The position numbers were made by a program, and so were the translations under genes. A stretch of DNA of 64,000 nucleotides, taken from Fen-671 sp963794745. GTDB lineage: Bacteria; Actinomycetota; Acidimicrobiia; Acidimicrobiales; Palsa-688. Every line of letters starts with the position of its first letter. Position 1 is the stretch's first letter. The stretch spans positions 62,001-126,000 of the forward strand of contig CAWCEZ010000005.1 of NCBI GenBank assembly GCA_963794745.1, given 5' to 3'. The notes under the pieces were generated by a model. That model searched no databases and was not told the DNA's origin. It worked only from the letters and a program-made list of their open reading frames with translations. This document shows, piece by piece, positions 19,584 through 28,756 of the stretch.

Positions 19584-20156
19584 GAGCACAGTCAAGCCGC
19601 CAGCACGCAGCCAACGCCTTTGGCGCGTTGAGCCTCGTGGTCGCTGACAGGATGAACGCCGCCGTGGAGCCGATCGCGGCGCTCGGCCCGTCGGCCCCCG
19701 CGGCACTGGTCGCGTTGCACGAGTTCCTCGACGGCGGCTCGGTCACCGCAGCTGAGTTCCGTGCTGGGCCTGACCCACTCAGGCACGGTCCGTCTCGTCG
19801 ATCGCCTCGGAGCCGAAGGCCTCGTCGAGCGGGTCGGGGCACAGCGACGGACGGGCCGTATCCGTCGTCCTGACCCGAAGTGGCCGTCGCATGGCCGTGC
19901 GGGTACTTCAAGCACGCGACAAGTCACTGACGAGCGCGTTGTCCGCATTGACCACCGGACGAGGTCGACAACCTTGCGACAGCATTGGGCACGATGCTTG
20001 ACCACGGTCACCCTCGCCCGAGCCGAGGAACGCTCCGTCCACAGTCATGACCGTCAGCAACCTTGGCTATGTCGCCTCTGTGACTTCGCAGCGTGCGGCC
20101 GCAGCGAAGGCAACTGCCCAGTCAACAAGGCGGTCACGACCGGCAACCGGAGCTAG
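19577..20156 (+). pseudogene. MarR-family regulator, frameshifted
   Basis: Pieces of a MarR winged-helix protein read in three frames. The N-terminal part (LVVADRMNAAVEPIAALGPSAP) is followed after about 19755 by the DNA-recognition region LGLTHSGTVRLVDRLGAEGL, then from about 19860 LTRSGRRMAVRVLQARDKSL. The original frame returns near 20000 to give LCRLCDFAACGRSEGNCPV, a Cys-rich C-terminus of one MarR subgroup. At least three jumps are needed, so as read it is not functional; error or decay are both possible. It is divergent from the VOC-YdeI operon. Confidence 0.65.
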
Positions 20157-20580
20157 CGGCTCGGCAGCTCGGCCCGGAGCCGGCATAGCAGCAACACGGT
20201 ACGCATTGAGGCCGGCACGAGCCTAGTAGAACTTCGATGCTGTCATCCTGACCTCCAACAACCTCAACAAAACGGGCCGACTTTCTTCGAAGGCGCCCCC
20301 GGCGACGCCTAGTACCACGGGCAAGCCCACCTGCCGCACTTCGCTCGGCAACTTTGCCGCCCGCGTGTAAAAAGCCTCGTTAACAGGGCGGCGGTGGGGG
20401 TCTCCCCACTTCCCGTGAGTAATCTCCGCATCGGCGGCACGCCGATGACCCATCGGGCCGCCAGCGGCTAAACAGAACGTTAGACAAAGCCGTGGCAGAT
20501 CGGCACTAGGCGGGCAGCAGAGCGGTAGCAGGTGCCCGTGCGCTTCAAGTGGCTGTGCAAGGGTGTGAAAGGCGAGGCGG
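20157..20580. other. Intergenic region, nothing supported
   Basis: A 424-base gap between the MarR-type gene and the arylsulfotransferase gene. A long antisense frame crosses it (20223-20837) but has no recognisable domain and overlaps the next gene's start. No tRNA or clear hairpin was seen. Confidence 0.4.
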
Positions 20581-22179
20581 ATGGTAGACGGTGGCGGCCG
20601 GTTCGACCGGCGTGCATTGCTAGTGGGCGGTATTAAGGCTGGTATCGGCCTGGGGCTCGGGTCCCGGGCGGCCCGCCTGCTTTCATCGCGCCATCTCGCC
20701 GCCAACGAGACGTCGGCGGCTGCGCCCGGCGCGCTGAGGGCTGGACCACTGAGCCCACCCAACTTCTCCAGATATGTCAGTCGCCCGGACATCACCCCGG
20801 TCGGCGTGTCCATCAGCGCAACTCCGGAGCTCCTCAAGCTCGGCCCGCAGCCCGGTTATATTTTCTGCGCTCCCAAGAACCCCCTTGCGGCCAACCCAGG
20901 CCATGCGCGGCACCATCAGTTCCCGCCCGGGGCGACGCCAGGGCTGATGATCCTGGAGACCTCGGGTGACTTGGTGTGGTTCAAGCCGATGCCGGGCGAC
21001 GACGAGGTCCCGTTCAACTTCCGGGTGCAGATGTACAACGGGGCGCCGACGTTGACGTGGTTCCAGGGTTCGGTCATCGACGCTCACGGCGAGGGCCACT
21101 ACGTCCTCGCCAACGGGGCTTACCAACAGACCGGCCAGGTGGTCAGCACCGGTTTGCCCTGTGACCTCCACGAGTTCATCATCACCCCGGAGGGCACCGC
21201 CCTCCACACTGCTTACGACGACAACTCGCTGAGGTACGGGGACCTGCCAGTTTTCATCGGCCACGCACAAGAAGTCGATATCGCGACCAATGACCTCGTG
21301 TTCGACTGGGCCTGCTACCCCGAGGTCCCGCTCGACCTCTCGACGCTGCCGGTCGGCCACGGCTACTTCGACTACTTCCACATCAATTCGATCGACCTGT
21401 GGCCCGGGCCTGCACGCAACCTGCTCATCTCGTCGAGGAACACCTCAGCGGTCTACCTCGTGGACCGGCGCACCAAGCGCGTGGCCTGGCGTCTCGGTGG
21501 TAGGCAGAGCGATTTCTCCATGGGGCCCGGGGCTTCGTTTTATTACCAACACGACGCGCGTGCGCTCGCCGACGGCTCCGGCCTGAGCCTGTTCGACGAT
21601 GCCACCCCTCCTTGCCCCGAACAGTGGGCTTCGGGCAAAGTCATCAATTTGGACATAGCTGCCAAGACGGCCACTCTGAGGCATCGCTACCTGCACACCG
21701 ACAGCGAAATGAACACGCCCAGCCAAGGTAATTGCCAACTGCTCGGCGATGGCGGCCACGTCGTCGGTTGGGGTTACCGGCCATATTTCAGCGTTTATGG
21801 CGCCTCTTCAGACGCCACGATAGGCGCCCCGCTCCTCCTGGACGGGCGCTTCCCTGATGGAGCGGCGAGCTATCGGACGTTCCTTTTTGACTGGGTCGGG
21901 AACCCGCCGCAGAGCGAGATGGCCCTTGTAGTCCGGCCGGCAGACGTCTCCGGGCATTTCACCGCTTGGGTGAGCTGGAACGGGGCAACCGAGGTTGTCG
22001 CCTGGCGGGTCAACGGAGGGCCAACAGCTGCAGCAGTCTCACCGCTTGCGACCACCGAAAAGATCGGGTTCGAGACGACGATCGATTTCATCGCTGACGG
22101 CGCGGTCTACTTCGACATAGACGCTCTCGATCTCAACGGCAACGTCCTCGGCCGGACCCAGCAGGTGATGGTCAGCTAA
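20581..22179 (+). CDS. Arylsulfotransferase (ASST) family protein
   Basis: 532 residues resembling ASST-type beta-propeller sulfotransferases, which move sulfate between phenolic compounds outside the cytoplasm without PAPS. The N-terminus has RRALLVGGIKAGIGLGLG, a Tat-like or Sec signal (one Arg pair in RFDRRALL). Conserved parts include HEFIITPEGTALHT, DYFHINSIDLWPG, LLISSRNTSAVYLVDR and QHDARALADGSGLSLFDD, where histidines lie at positions fitting the active site. It converges with a YncE-type gene. The family call is good; the donor and acceptor are unknown. Confidence 0.85.
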   Translation: MVDGGGRFDRRALLVGGIKAGIGLGLGSRAARLLSSRHLAANETSAAAPGALRAGPLSPPNFSRYVSRPDITPVGVSISATPELLKLGPQPGYIFCAPKNPLAANPGHARHHQFPPGATPGLMILETSGDLVWFKPMPGDDEVPFNFRVQMYNGAPTLTWFQGSVIDAHGEGHYVLANGAYQQTGQVVSTGLPCDLHEFIITPEGTALHTAYDDNSLRYGDLPVFIGHAQEVDIATNDLVFDWACYPEVPLDLSTLPVGHGYFDYFHINSIDLWPGPARNLLISSRNTSAVYLVDRRTKRVAWRLGGRQSDFSMGPGASFYYQHDARALADGSGLSLFDDATPPCPEQWASGKVINLDIAAKTATLRHRYLHTDSEMNTPSQGNCQLLGDGGHVVGWGYRPYFSVYGASSDATIGAPLLLDGRFPDGAASYRTFLFDWVGNPPQSEMALVVRPADVSGHFTAWVSWNGATEVVAWRVNGGPTAAAVSPLATTEKIGFETTIDFIADGAVYFDIDALDLNGNVLGRTQQVMVS

Positions 22180-22222
22180 TCCAGCTGGGAGAGCCGGTTA
22201 GGTGAGCCGTTGGCCGGTTAGG

Positions 22223-23890
22223 TCAGTTGTAGAGGGCGTAAAGCTGGCGCGCTGCGGCCTCCAATGTTGGCAGCTCTGCGGTGATCTTGGCTTGGACCAC
22301 CTCTTCGTCCCACGAGTACTCCAGGAGCGCCCACCCCTTGCCGTGGTGCCAAGCAACGGTTGGGATCTCAGTGTCCCCGTAGACGACTGCGTCCGGGCCA
22401 AGGCCGGTGACCGGCGTGCCCGGGCCTCCTGCAGTGAGCGATATCGGGAGCGTCTGTTCGACGACGAAGGCCGCAGCGCCGCTGAGGCCGGTGTAATTGT
22501 CCGGCCGTATGGCCTCGACGGAGCACTGCCCGAAACTGGCGACGACCACCGAGTGGTTGGTGTCGATGACGAACTTCAGGATACCCAGCGTCTTCAGCGC
22601 CCCCGACTTCACGAGCAGCCCGCACAGCGTCCCGGTCAAGTCGACAGGCCTCGTCGTAGTAGTGGTGGGGATGGTGGGAGGAGGGGTACCGCCGACGATG
22701 GGGTAGCCCTTGAAGTCCACCATCGACACAGTCCCTGGGGAAGTGTCGTTGGCGAGGTACAGGCGGTCAGTTGTGGGGTCGACTGCAATGCCCCAAGGGT
22801 TGCCTCCGATGCTCACGTCGGCGATCTCGGCGTCGGTAGCGCCGTTGATGACCGAGAGCGAACCGACAGACCCGCTCTCGTAGCTGTTGGACACGAACAC
22901 CGCGTGAGTTGCCTGGTCAACCGTGACCCCCTGCGGGTTCGCCGCTTGCAGGGGAATTTGGGTGACGAGCCTGGAAGCGCCATTGATCACAGCCACTTCG
23001 CTGGCGTACTCGTCATTGTCGGACACGGCTACGTAGACGTTGTTGGTGAGCGCGTCCACGCCGATGCCGCCCGGGGTGCCCTCCACATTGACGGTGGCGT
23101 CAACATTCGTGCCCCTGATCACAGAAACCGTGCCTACGTAGTTTGTCGAGGGGCCGCTGCCACCGTCGTTGCCCACGTAGACCGTGTGGGAGATGGTATT
23201 GACCCCGACGCCGAACGGGCTATAGCCCACGGCGACCGAGCCGTCCACCTTGTTGGTGAGAGTGCTGATGACCGACACCGTGCTCGCCGCCTTGCCGGTC
23301 CCGTCGTTGGCGACGTAGACGGCGTGAGTGGCAGGCACGACGCCGACGCCGATCGGGTCGAGCCCGACGCCGATGGTCGCCACCACTTTGTCCGTGTGGC
23401 CGTCGATCACGCTCACTGAGTTGGAGCCCCGGTTGGCGACATAGATCCGGTCATTATCGGGGTCGACCCCGATCCCCCAAGGGTTGCGCCCGACGGGGAT
23501 GGTAGCCACGACCTTGCCTGTGTTCGGCTTTCCGTCGATGTAGGGTGCGCCGTCAATGACCGACACGCTGCCTTGGCGCGTAAGGAACGAATTGGAGTTG
23601 GCCACGTAGACCATGTTCGTGGTGGGGTCGGCTGCAACCGACAGCGGGCTTGTCCCGACCGGGATGCTGATCGGCACCGGCGTCGTGGCCGCCGATGCGC
23701 CCGAGGCGGCAAGCCCGGTGAGCGCTCCGAGCCCGGTGAGCGCGCAAGCTCCAGCGGTCGAGATGGCAACGAAGTGGCGGGTACGGCGCCGGGCGATCAT
23801 TGACGGGCGTCGCGTCGGGAGGCTGGCCGGGCGCCCGTCACGGCGGCCGGCGTGGCCTCCGTGGTGATGTCCCTCGAGGCGGTGCAACAT
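22223..23890 (-). CDS. Secreted YncE-type 40-residue-repeat beta-propeller
   Basis: At least seven repeats of a roughly 45-residue unit, with the consensus VGxxPxGIGVDPxTxxVYVANxxSxSVSVIDG, form a propeller after a signal sequence (TAGACALTGLGALTGLAASG). The start ATG at 23890 is fixed by GGAGG six bases upstream and gives a His-rich leader (HHHGGH) before the signal. A Thr-rich linker (PTTTTTRP) at about residue 400 leads to a C-terminal domain with one Cys pair. It is probably a secreted or surface binding protein. No enzyme motif is seen. Confidence 0.8.
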   Translation of the reverse strand: MLHRLEGHHHGGHAGRRDGRPASLPTRRPSMIARRRTRHFVAISTAGACALTGLGALTGLAASGASAATTPVPISIPVGTSPLSVAADPTTNMVYVANSNSFLTRQGSVSVIDGAPYIDGKPNTGKVVATIPVGRNPWGIGVDPDNDRIYVANRGSNSVSVIDGHTDKVVATIGVGLDPIGVGVVPATHAVYVANDGTGKAASTVSVISTLTNKVDGSVAVGYSPFGVGVNTISHTVYVGNDGGSGPSTNYVGTVSVIRGTNVDATVNVEGTPGGIGVDALTNNVYVAVSDNDEYASEVAVINGASRLVTQIPLQAANPQGVTVDQATHAVFVSNSYESGSVGSLSVINGATDAEIADVSIGGNPWGIAVDPTTDRLYLANDTSPGTVSMVDFKGYPIVGGTPPPTIPTTTTTRPVDLTGTLCGLLVKSGALKTLGILKFVIDTNHSVVVASFGQCSVEAIRPDNYTGLSGAAAFVVEQTLPISLTAGGPGTPVTGLGPDAVVYGDTEIPTVAWHHGKGWALLEYSWDEEVVQAKITAELPTLEAAARQLYALYN

Positions 23891-24008
23891 GGCTTCCTCC
23901 TAGCGACGCCGGGAGGGCTCCTGCACTCCTTGGCTCAGGGACAAGTTTCTACCAGGCCCCAGGATCTCTCAAACTGAAGCCCCGGCTGCACCTGTCCCGG
24001 CGAGCTCG

Positions 24009-24047
24009 CTTGGCATACCGCCTTGGCATGCCCGCTTGGCACACCCG
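24009..24047. repeat. Three 13-bp tandem repeats upstream of a methyltransferase
   Basis: Units CTTGGCATACCGC, CTTGGCATGCCCG and CTTGGCACACCCG follow each other directly. They lie between divergent genes and could be a repeated regulator site. The TTG at 24036 falls inside the third unit, which argues against it as a start codon for the next gene. Confidence 0.6.
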
Positions 24048-24071
24048 TACGAGGTTGCATACGATCCTCCC

Positions 24072-24980
24072 GTGGACGCGGGCGGCGGCAACCCAGGTCG
24101 CTTCAGCGGTTTCGCCGATATCTACGACGCCAACCGGCCATCGCCCCCAGCGGCACTGGGACCTCTCCTGGCCAGCTACGCCAACGCTGCGGCACCGGTT
24201 GTGGTCGATATTGGCAGCGGGACCGGGCTTTCTTCCCGTTGGGCCGCCACCTGGGCTGCGTCTGTTGTGGGGGTGGAGCCGAGCGACGACATGAGGGCCA
24301 TGGCTGAGTCGCGACCCACGGCGGGCGTCACCTTTCGCAAGGGCTGGTCGCACGACACCGGGCTCCCCGGGCGCTCCGCCGACGTGGTCCTAGCCGTTCA
24401 GGCGATGCACTGGATGGAACCCGGCCCCACCCTGGCCGAGGTAGCTCGTGTCCTGCGGCCGGGCGGGGCCTTTGCGGTACTTGACGCCGACTGGCCTCCG
24501 GTCGCCGGGGTGGCCAGGGCCGAGGAGGCATGGGCCGTACTGCACCGCCGGATCCGGGTGTTCGAGGCGCGCGCTGCTGCTTCCGAGCAGGGCGAGGTGC
24601 TACGCCGGCCGATAAGCGACGACGACCCGGCCCTCGTCGACGAGGACCTGGCCGACCCGCACCTCAACCGGGCGATGCCGGGCGGCGCTCGCTCCTGGTC
24701 CAAGGCAGGCCACCTCGAGCGGATAAGGACATCGGGCCACTTTGCCTTCGCTCGGGAGCTCACCTTCAACCAGGCCTTACCCGGAGGGGTGGAACGCTTT
24801 GTCGCGCTCATGGCCAGCCAGGGCAGCTACCAGGCTCTCAAACGCGTGGGCCTGTCCGATGAGGAGATAGGCGAGACGCAGTTCCGCCGTGAGTCGGAGG
24901 TGGCCTTCCGGGAGTCGGCATCCTTCCCCGGCCTGTCGTTCTCGTGGCGGGCCCGCATCGGCGTGACACCCTCGGGCTAG
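24072..24980 (+). CDS. Class I SAM-dependent methyltransferase
   Basis: A Rossmann-like methyltransferase. Motif I is VVVDIGSGTGLSSRW, the acidic end of strand 2 is VVGVEPSDDM, and motif IV is ADVVLAVQAMHWMEP followed by EVARVLRPGGAFAVL. These match the UbiE/COQ5-like group often annotated as methyltransferase type 11. The GTG start at 24072 is preferred to a TTG at 24036 that lies in a repeat; neither has a strong ribosome site. The C-terminal part (FNQALPGGVERFVALMASQ) is typical. The acceptor is unknown. Confidence 0.85.
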   Translation: MDAGGGNPGRFSGFADIYDANRPSPPAALGPLLASYANAAAPVVVDIGSGTGLSSRWAATWAASVVGVEPSDDMRAMAESRPTAGVTFRKGWSHDTGLPGRSADVVLAVQAMHWMEPGPTLAEVARVLRPGGAFAVLDADWPPVAGVARAEEAWAVLHRRIRVFEARAAASEQGEVLRRPISDDDPALVDEDLADPHLNRAMPGGARSWSKAGHLERIRTSGHFAFARELTFNQALPGGVERFVALMASQGSYQALKRVGLSDEEIGETQFRRESEVAFRESASFPGLSFSWRARIGVTPSG

Positions 24981-25021
24981 CTCCCTGGTGCCGGCGGGCA
25001 CCGTGCGCGCGCCGGCGGCGT

Positions 25022-25288
25022 TTAGCGGCGAGTACGGATGGCCGGTCGGCCGCTTTGAGCGATCACCTCTCCTGCGATCGGGCGATTTTTGCGGAGGTGC
25101 TCCATCCCGGCTGCGGACACCGAGATGACCGGGCCGCGTCCCGGTTCGTGACGACGCTCGATGAAGCCTCGGTCAGTCGCGTCCTCCCACACCGGCAGGC
25201 GCGGACAGGATGTGCGCCAGGCGTCGAGCACGTCGGCGTAGGGACGTTCGCAAGGGCCGACCCATTCGAGTAGGTCGAGGACTAGCAC
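25022..25288 (-). CDS. Small conserved hypothetical protein
   Basis: An 88-residue frame starting at a GTG two bases after the macro-domain stop (TGAAGTG), so translation is probably coupled. The stretch YADVLDAWRTSCPRLPVWED followed by ATDRGFIERRHEPGR looks like a small winged-helix-type conserved family I recall from many bacteria, without a known function. The end GMEHLRKNR would be the last helix. The coupling to an ADP-ribose-binding macro-domain gene is the only functional hint. Confidence 0.6.
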   Translation of the reverse strand: MLVLDLLEWVGPCERPYADVLDAWRTSCPRLPVWEDATDRGFIERRHEPGRGPVISVSAAGMEHLRKNRPIAGEVIAQSGRPAIRTRR

Positions 25289-25289
25289 T

Positions 25290-25893
25290 TCAATGGTGTC
25301 GGGGATAACAGGGGTGTCGGGGATAACAGGGGTGTCGGGGATAACAGGGGTTGTCGGGCACAGCAGGGGTTTTAGGCATGGGCGGGGGGGCGGCCAGGAG
25401 GCGCTCGTAAATCGCCAAGGTCTGGGGATCAAAAGCCACGAGGATTACCGGTCCACTCTTGTGCTCAACCCGCGGAGGGTGCTCACTGCGATATTTGCGG
25501 CGAGTTCCTTGGGGAAACCAAAGATGCCAGTAGATATCGCTGGGAACGCTAGGGTTTTGGCCCCCAGATCGTCGGCTACCTCGACAGCGCGGCGGTAACA
25601 CGAGGCCAGCAGCTCAGCTTCGTACTCTCCCCCACCTCGCCAGACCGGGCCGACGGCATGGATGACCCAACGGGCCGGGAGCGCAAACCCAGGAGTGGCT
25701 TTCGCATCTCCGGTCCGACATCCACCCAGCTCGCTGCATGCGGCCATGAGGTCAGCCTCGCCAGCGGCCTCGTGGACCGCCGCGTCGACACCGCCGCCCA
25801 CAGTAAAGCGCTGTTAGCCGCGTTTACGATGGCATCTACCTCGAGCTTGGTGATGTCCCCCATCAGCGGGACGATTTCAGGCCGCGCCATCAT
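25290..25893 (-). CDS. Macro-domain (ADP-ribose-binding) protein, frameshifted
   Basis: A macro domain that binds or hydrolyses ADP-ribose derivatives. The N-terminus IVPLMGDITKLEVDAIVNAANSALL and the GGGVDAAVHEAAG loop are classic, but a base shift near 25800 lies between them. VIHAVGPVW and AFPAISTGIFGFPKE, the second ADP-ribose loop, follow. A second shift near 25480 is needed to reach the last strand and helix (VILVAFDPQTLAIYERLL). The 3' end runs into the 18-bp repeat, giving a Cys/Pro/Tyr/Arg/His tail. It is probably cytoplasmic. Confidence 0.8.
25295..25367. repeat. 18-bp tandem repeat at the 3' end of the macro-domain gene
   Basis: Three identical copies of GGTGTCGGGGATAACAGG (25295-25312, 25313-25330, 25331-25348) and a degenerate fourth (to about 25367). 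On the minus strand they encode a repeated hexapeptide of the CYPRHP type at the end of the macro-domain protein. Confidence 0.9.
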
Positions 25894-26061
25894 CGCCAGC
25901 CTTGCTCGCAGACATTCGCCTTGCTAGTACCCCATCCAGCCACGTTTGCACGCTGTGCGACGCCACGAAGTGGTTTGTCCTGAGCATTACTCTGCGCCCT
26001 TCCGACAGTGCCGCTACAGCAGGTTCGTGGGCCAATCCGGTCCACGATATATTCCTTGGAC

Positions 26062-26274
26062 GTGGGCACCTTCAAGCGGACCGCACCGATTTTCCCCGTC
26101 CGCGACGTGAGCCTCTCCCTTGAACACTACGGACAGACCTGGAGCTCTGTCGGAGCCGATGTCCGTTTCCCGGAAGATACTGAGTGGGGACAGCACGAAG
26201 GTGTTCTCATCGACCCCGTCGGCAACATCATTCGGTCCGGCTCGCCAGTCAAGGTCTCGAGCACTGGAAAATAG
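26062..26274 (+). pseudogene. VOC family remnant with internal deletion
   Basis: The start (TAPIFPVRDVSLSLEHY) and the end (SVGADVRFPEDTEWGQHEG and DPVGNIIRSGSP) of a bleomycin-resistance-like VOC domain are fused directly. About 40-50 residues of the middle strands and the metal-ligand region that relatives have are missing. The frame is kept through the junction. It is probably a non-functional relic. The GTG at 26062 is the likely start. Confidence 0.55.
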
Positions 26275-26533
26275 CCCAAGGTAACGGACGGAGCCTCGGG
26301 TTCGGCCGGAGAATGCCCATACGGCCAATCGGGGCTCGCACGGCCAAAAGGTTGCGGTTCGTCGGCACCCGGGCCTCCTGACCGGCTCATACCTGACGAG
26401 CGAACCGATTGCGGAAGGCGCCTTCGGGGTACGGTGCACTCTGCCGCCGCGAGCACGACCTGGCTGCATAAGGGATCTGGGCGGTCAAGCTCGCGGGCCC
26501 CTCCACCGACGCCCCCCGCTCCACCTTGACCAT
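26275..26533. other. Intergenic region, nothing supported
   Basis: A gap of about 260 bases between the VOC relic and the next gene on the other strand. Short frames occur on both strands but have no domain or ribosome site I can support. Confidence 0.35.
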
Positions 26534-27041
26534 CTACGCAGGTCGATGATCGATCATGAGGAGCGCCTCGTAATGCTTGAGCTCGGCGTCGGTGCTCACC
26601 AGGCGGAAGCCGGCCCGGATGAGCGACCGTTGCGAAGCGACGTTGTCGAGAACAGTGTCGGCGAGCACCCTTGCCACTCCGTTGTCGGCGGCGATGACCA
26701 ACAATGCAGCGACTGCTTCTGCGGCGTAGCCGTTGCCGCGGGCGGACGGTGCCAGGCCGTAGCCGATCTCGACGCAGTTCCCGTGTGGGTGGCCCTTAAA
26801 GCCGCCACCCCCGATGGCCAACCCGTCCGACAGGCGGGTGATCAGGTAGTAGCCGAACGGCCGTTGCTCCCCACGCTCGGCGCTGGCACGAAGGAAGCCT
26901 CCTGACGGCGCGAAGGTCACCCTCGAAGGGGAAGTCGTCCGCCCAGAGATCGCCAGGCCCGGCACTTCGAGCAACGATACGCTCCGCCTCTGCAACATCA
27001 ATGGCATGCAGCTGCAGGCGCGCGGTTTTGACAGCAGTCAT
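26534..27041 (-). CDS. GNAT acetyltransferase (RimJ-like), one frameshift
   Basis: A RimJ/RimL-type GNAT. The start MTAVKTARLQLHAIDVAEAE (ATG 27041) reads to PFEGDL, where a +1 shift near 26915 is needed to continue as GGFLRASAERGEQRPFGYYL. The conserved body follows: EIGYGLAPSARGNGYAAEAV (acetyl-CoA loop), then DNVASQRSLIRAGF. As read it is split, but both parts are collinear and cover a full GNAT of about 169 residues, so a base error is likely. The substrate is unknown. Confidence 0.75.
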
Positions 27042-27176
27042 GGCGCCAGTGAAGCAGCACTCACGCTCAGGCACCAACGAGTTTTGCTCCGATGCCCACC
27101 GCGGTCCCCCGGTCCCCGAACAGGGAGGCCGGGACCCAAACGGGGACCGAGCCGGGCGCGGTTACCATCGCCAAGC

Positions 27177-27800
27177 ATGGTCGTGCACTTGAGCATCGAC
27201 TACCGCAGGCAGAAGTTCGTCGCAACCTATGTACTACCTGCGCGGCTCGGGCGGGACCTGCGTTTGCGCTGCCCCCCCGGCGCTTCCCTCGCCCCGGCCA
27301 AGAACGCATTGCGTCAATGGCTCCGCCTTCACGTGCTCGCTCCTGAAGAGCTCGAGATGCCCTCGATGGCTGTATCGCTGCTGTGGCGCGAGTTCGCCTC
27401 GTCCCAGGAATTCGAGTATTTCAGTGCACATGCCTACGGCCACCTCGTCAACCGCAAGCCCGACAAAAAGGTATTGAGGCGGCGCCCGAACTTCGCCAAC
27501 ACCGACGGCCTGGCACTGACTTTCGCGATGGCCTGTGCCGACCAGAGCCTCGACACACCTCATCCGCTCAGGCTGCCAATGCTGTTCGGGGCGGACAGGG
27601 CTATTGGCGTCGAAGGTGGCCAAGACTGGGCCTTGAACTGTGGCGGCGCTATTTGCCGGAAACCTAAAGGGCGGCGCTGCGCTTACCACGAGCTCGGGAC
27701 GGTGCTTCCGGCGAAGCTTCCGAAGCAAGTCCGCTTCGGCGTGGCCAAGCCGTTCGGCCTCGATGGTCACTCAGATCAGTTGTATCGGGCCTGTGGTTGA
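27177..27800 (+). CDS. Conserved hypothetical protein
   Basis: About 207 residues. The ATG at 27177 (MVVHLSIDYRRQKFV) is chosen because the upstream in-frame part is compositionally odd and overlaps the GNAT gene. The phrase MPSMAVSLLWREFASSQEFE and later RLPMLFGADRAIGVEGG resemble a family of bacterial proteins I remember only as 'glycine-rich domain' hypotheticals, with a W-x-E-F helix. The similarity is from memory and weak. Two Cys near the end (CGGAIC) might bind metal. The function is unknown. Confidence 0.5.
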   Translation: MVVHLSIDYRRQKFVATYVLPARLGRDLRLRCPPGASLAPAKNALRQWLRLHVLAPEELEMPSMAVSLLWREFASSQEFEYFSAHAYGHLVNRKPDKKVLRRRPNFANTDGLALTFAMACADQSLDTPHPLRLPMLFGADRAIGVEGGQDWALNCGGAICRKPKGRRCAYHELGTVLPAKLPKQVRFGVAKPFGLDGHSDQLYRACG

Positions 27801-27825
27801 CGGGGGGTAGACGGGGCCTGCGGCC

Positions 27826-28038
27826 TTACTGCGGCCAATCCGGCGTGGTCGGCGGTCGCTGCGGCCCCTGGTCGAGCTCAACGTCCTGCCGCCCCCGGAA
27901 CTGAGAACGTCGCTTGTACTGCTCCCTCATCTCGCGCCGGCGGTCCATCGTCTTTTGGTACCGACGGAAACGCATCGCGCGCACCACGATGAACGGCAGC
28001 AGCAATATCAAAACCACGACAACGCCGCCTGCAGCCAC
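27826..28038 (-). CDS. Small one-helix membrane protein
   Basis: 70 residues: an N-terminal hydrophobic helix (GGVVVVLILLLPFIVVRAM) followed by a very basic segment (RFRRYQKTMDRRREMREQYKRR) and a Pro-rich tail. The layout is typical of short actinobacterial membrane proteins with a basic cytoplasmic tail. No family is recognised. The start looks like GTG and has no strong ribosome site. Confidence 0.5.
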   Translation of the reverse strand: MAAGGVVVVLILLLPFIVVRAMRFRRYQKTMDRRREMREQYKRRSQFRGRQDVELDQGPQRPPTTPDWPQ

Positions 28039-28116
28039 GCCGTCAAGTTTAACCAGACCGAGCGAGCCGTTCTTTATTCCCGGAACGTGGACCGCTTGGC
28101 AAGTTAGCGTCGGGGC

Positions 28117-28706
28117 GTGCGCACCATCGGGATCATGCTGTTCGACGGGGTTGAGGAACTCGACGCCGTGGGCCCTCTGGGAGGTCCTTGCCTACTGGTC
28201 CCGCAATTCACCGGAAGACGGATGGCAAGTCGTGACTTTTGGGCGTACCGCCGGGGACGTGCAATGTGCGAAAGGTCTCGTCATCCGTGCCACGCACAGT
28301 TGGGCCGATGTCCCCCCGCTCGATGTACTGGTCCTGCCCGGAGGCCAGGGCACACGTCCGTTGTTGAACGACCAGGCGGTGCTCGACTGGGCCCGCCAAC
28401 TTCGGGACCAAGGCACGCTGATGACAAGCGTGTGCACCGGGTCGCTCGTTTTCGCCGCCGCCGGCATCCTGAACGGCAGGCCGGCTACCACTTATTGGGA
28501 CGAGATGGAGCTGCTCAAACGGCTCGACCCAACTATCGAACTGAGACCGGCAGGACCGATGGGTCGACTCCGGCGAGGTCATCACGGCTTCGGGCGTCTC
28601 GGCGGGGATCGACATGGCGCTGCACCTTGTCCGTCGCCTCGCAGGCGAGGACCACGCCCGAGAGGTACGACGCGGGATCCAGTACGACCCCGCACCTCCC
28701 GTCTGA
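28117..28706 (+). CDS. DJ-1/PfpI family protein, two frameshifts
   Basis: A DJ-1/PfpI (GATase1-like) fold. The beginning MRTIGIMLFDGVEELDAVGP (GTG 28117) shifts frame at about 28175 to WEVLAYWSRNSPEDGWQVVTF and LDVLVLPGGQGTRPLL. Next comes the nucleophile elbow TSVCTGSLVFAAAG, then a second shift near 28555 to WVDSGEVITASGVSAGIDMAL and the stop at 28704-28706. The CTGS Cys and the flanking sequence fit the isonitrile-hydratase/PfpI-like group with a DG and PGG motif. The activity cannot be assigned. Confidence 0.8.
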
Positions 28707-28756
28707 CAGGCGCAGTCTGACGCGCAGCGCGGCCAGTCGGCGCGACGACGGTGCCG

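Noticed and set aside
20223..20837. A 204-codon minus-strand frame
   Set aside because: It overlaps the arylsulfotransferase start, has no ribosome site and no recognisable motif.
22202..23419. A 405-codon plus-strand frame
   Set aside because: Antisense of the YncE-type repeats; its regular pattern simply mirrors the repeats on the other strand.
24009..24047. Short CRISPR-like repeats
   Set aside because: The units are directly joined without spacers, so they are tandem repeats, not a CRISPR array; the same holds for the other arrays.
25295..25348. I-SceI-like core GGGATAACAGGG in the 18-bp repeat
   Set aside because: Only 12 of 18 bases of the homing-endonuclease site are shared and no such enzyme is present; coincidence is most likely.
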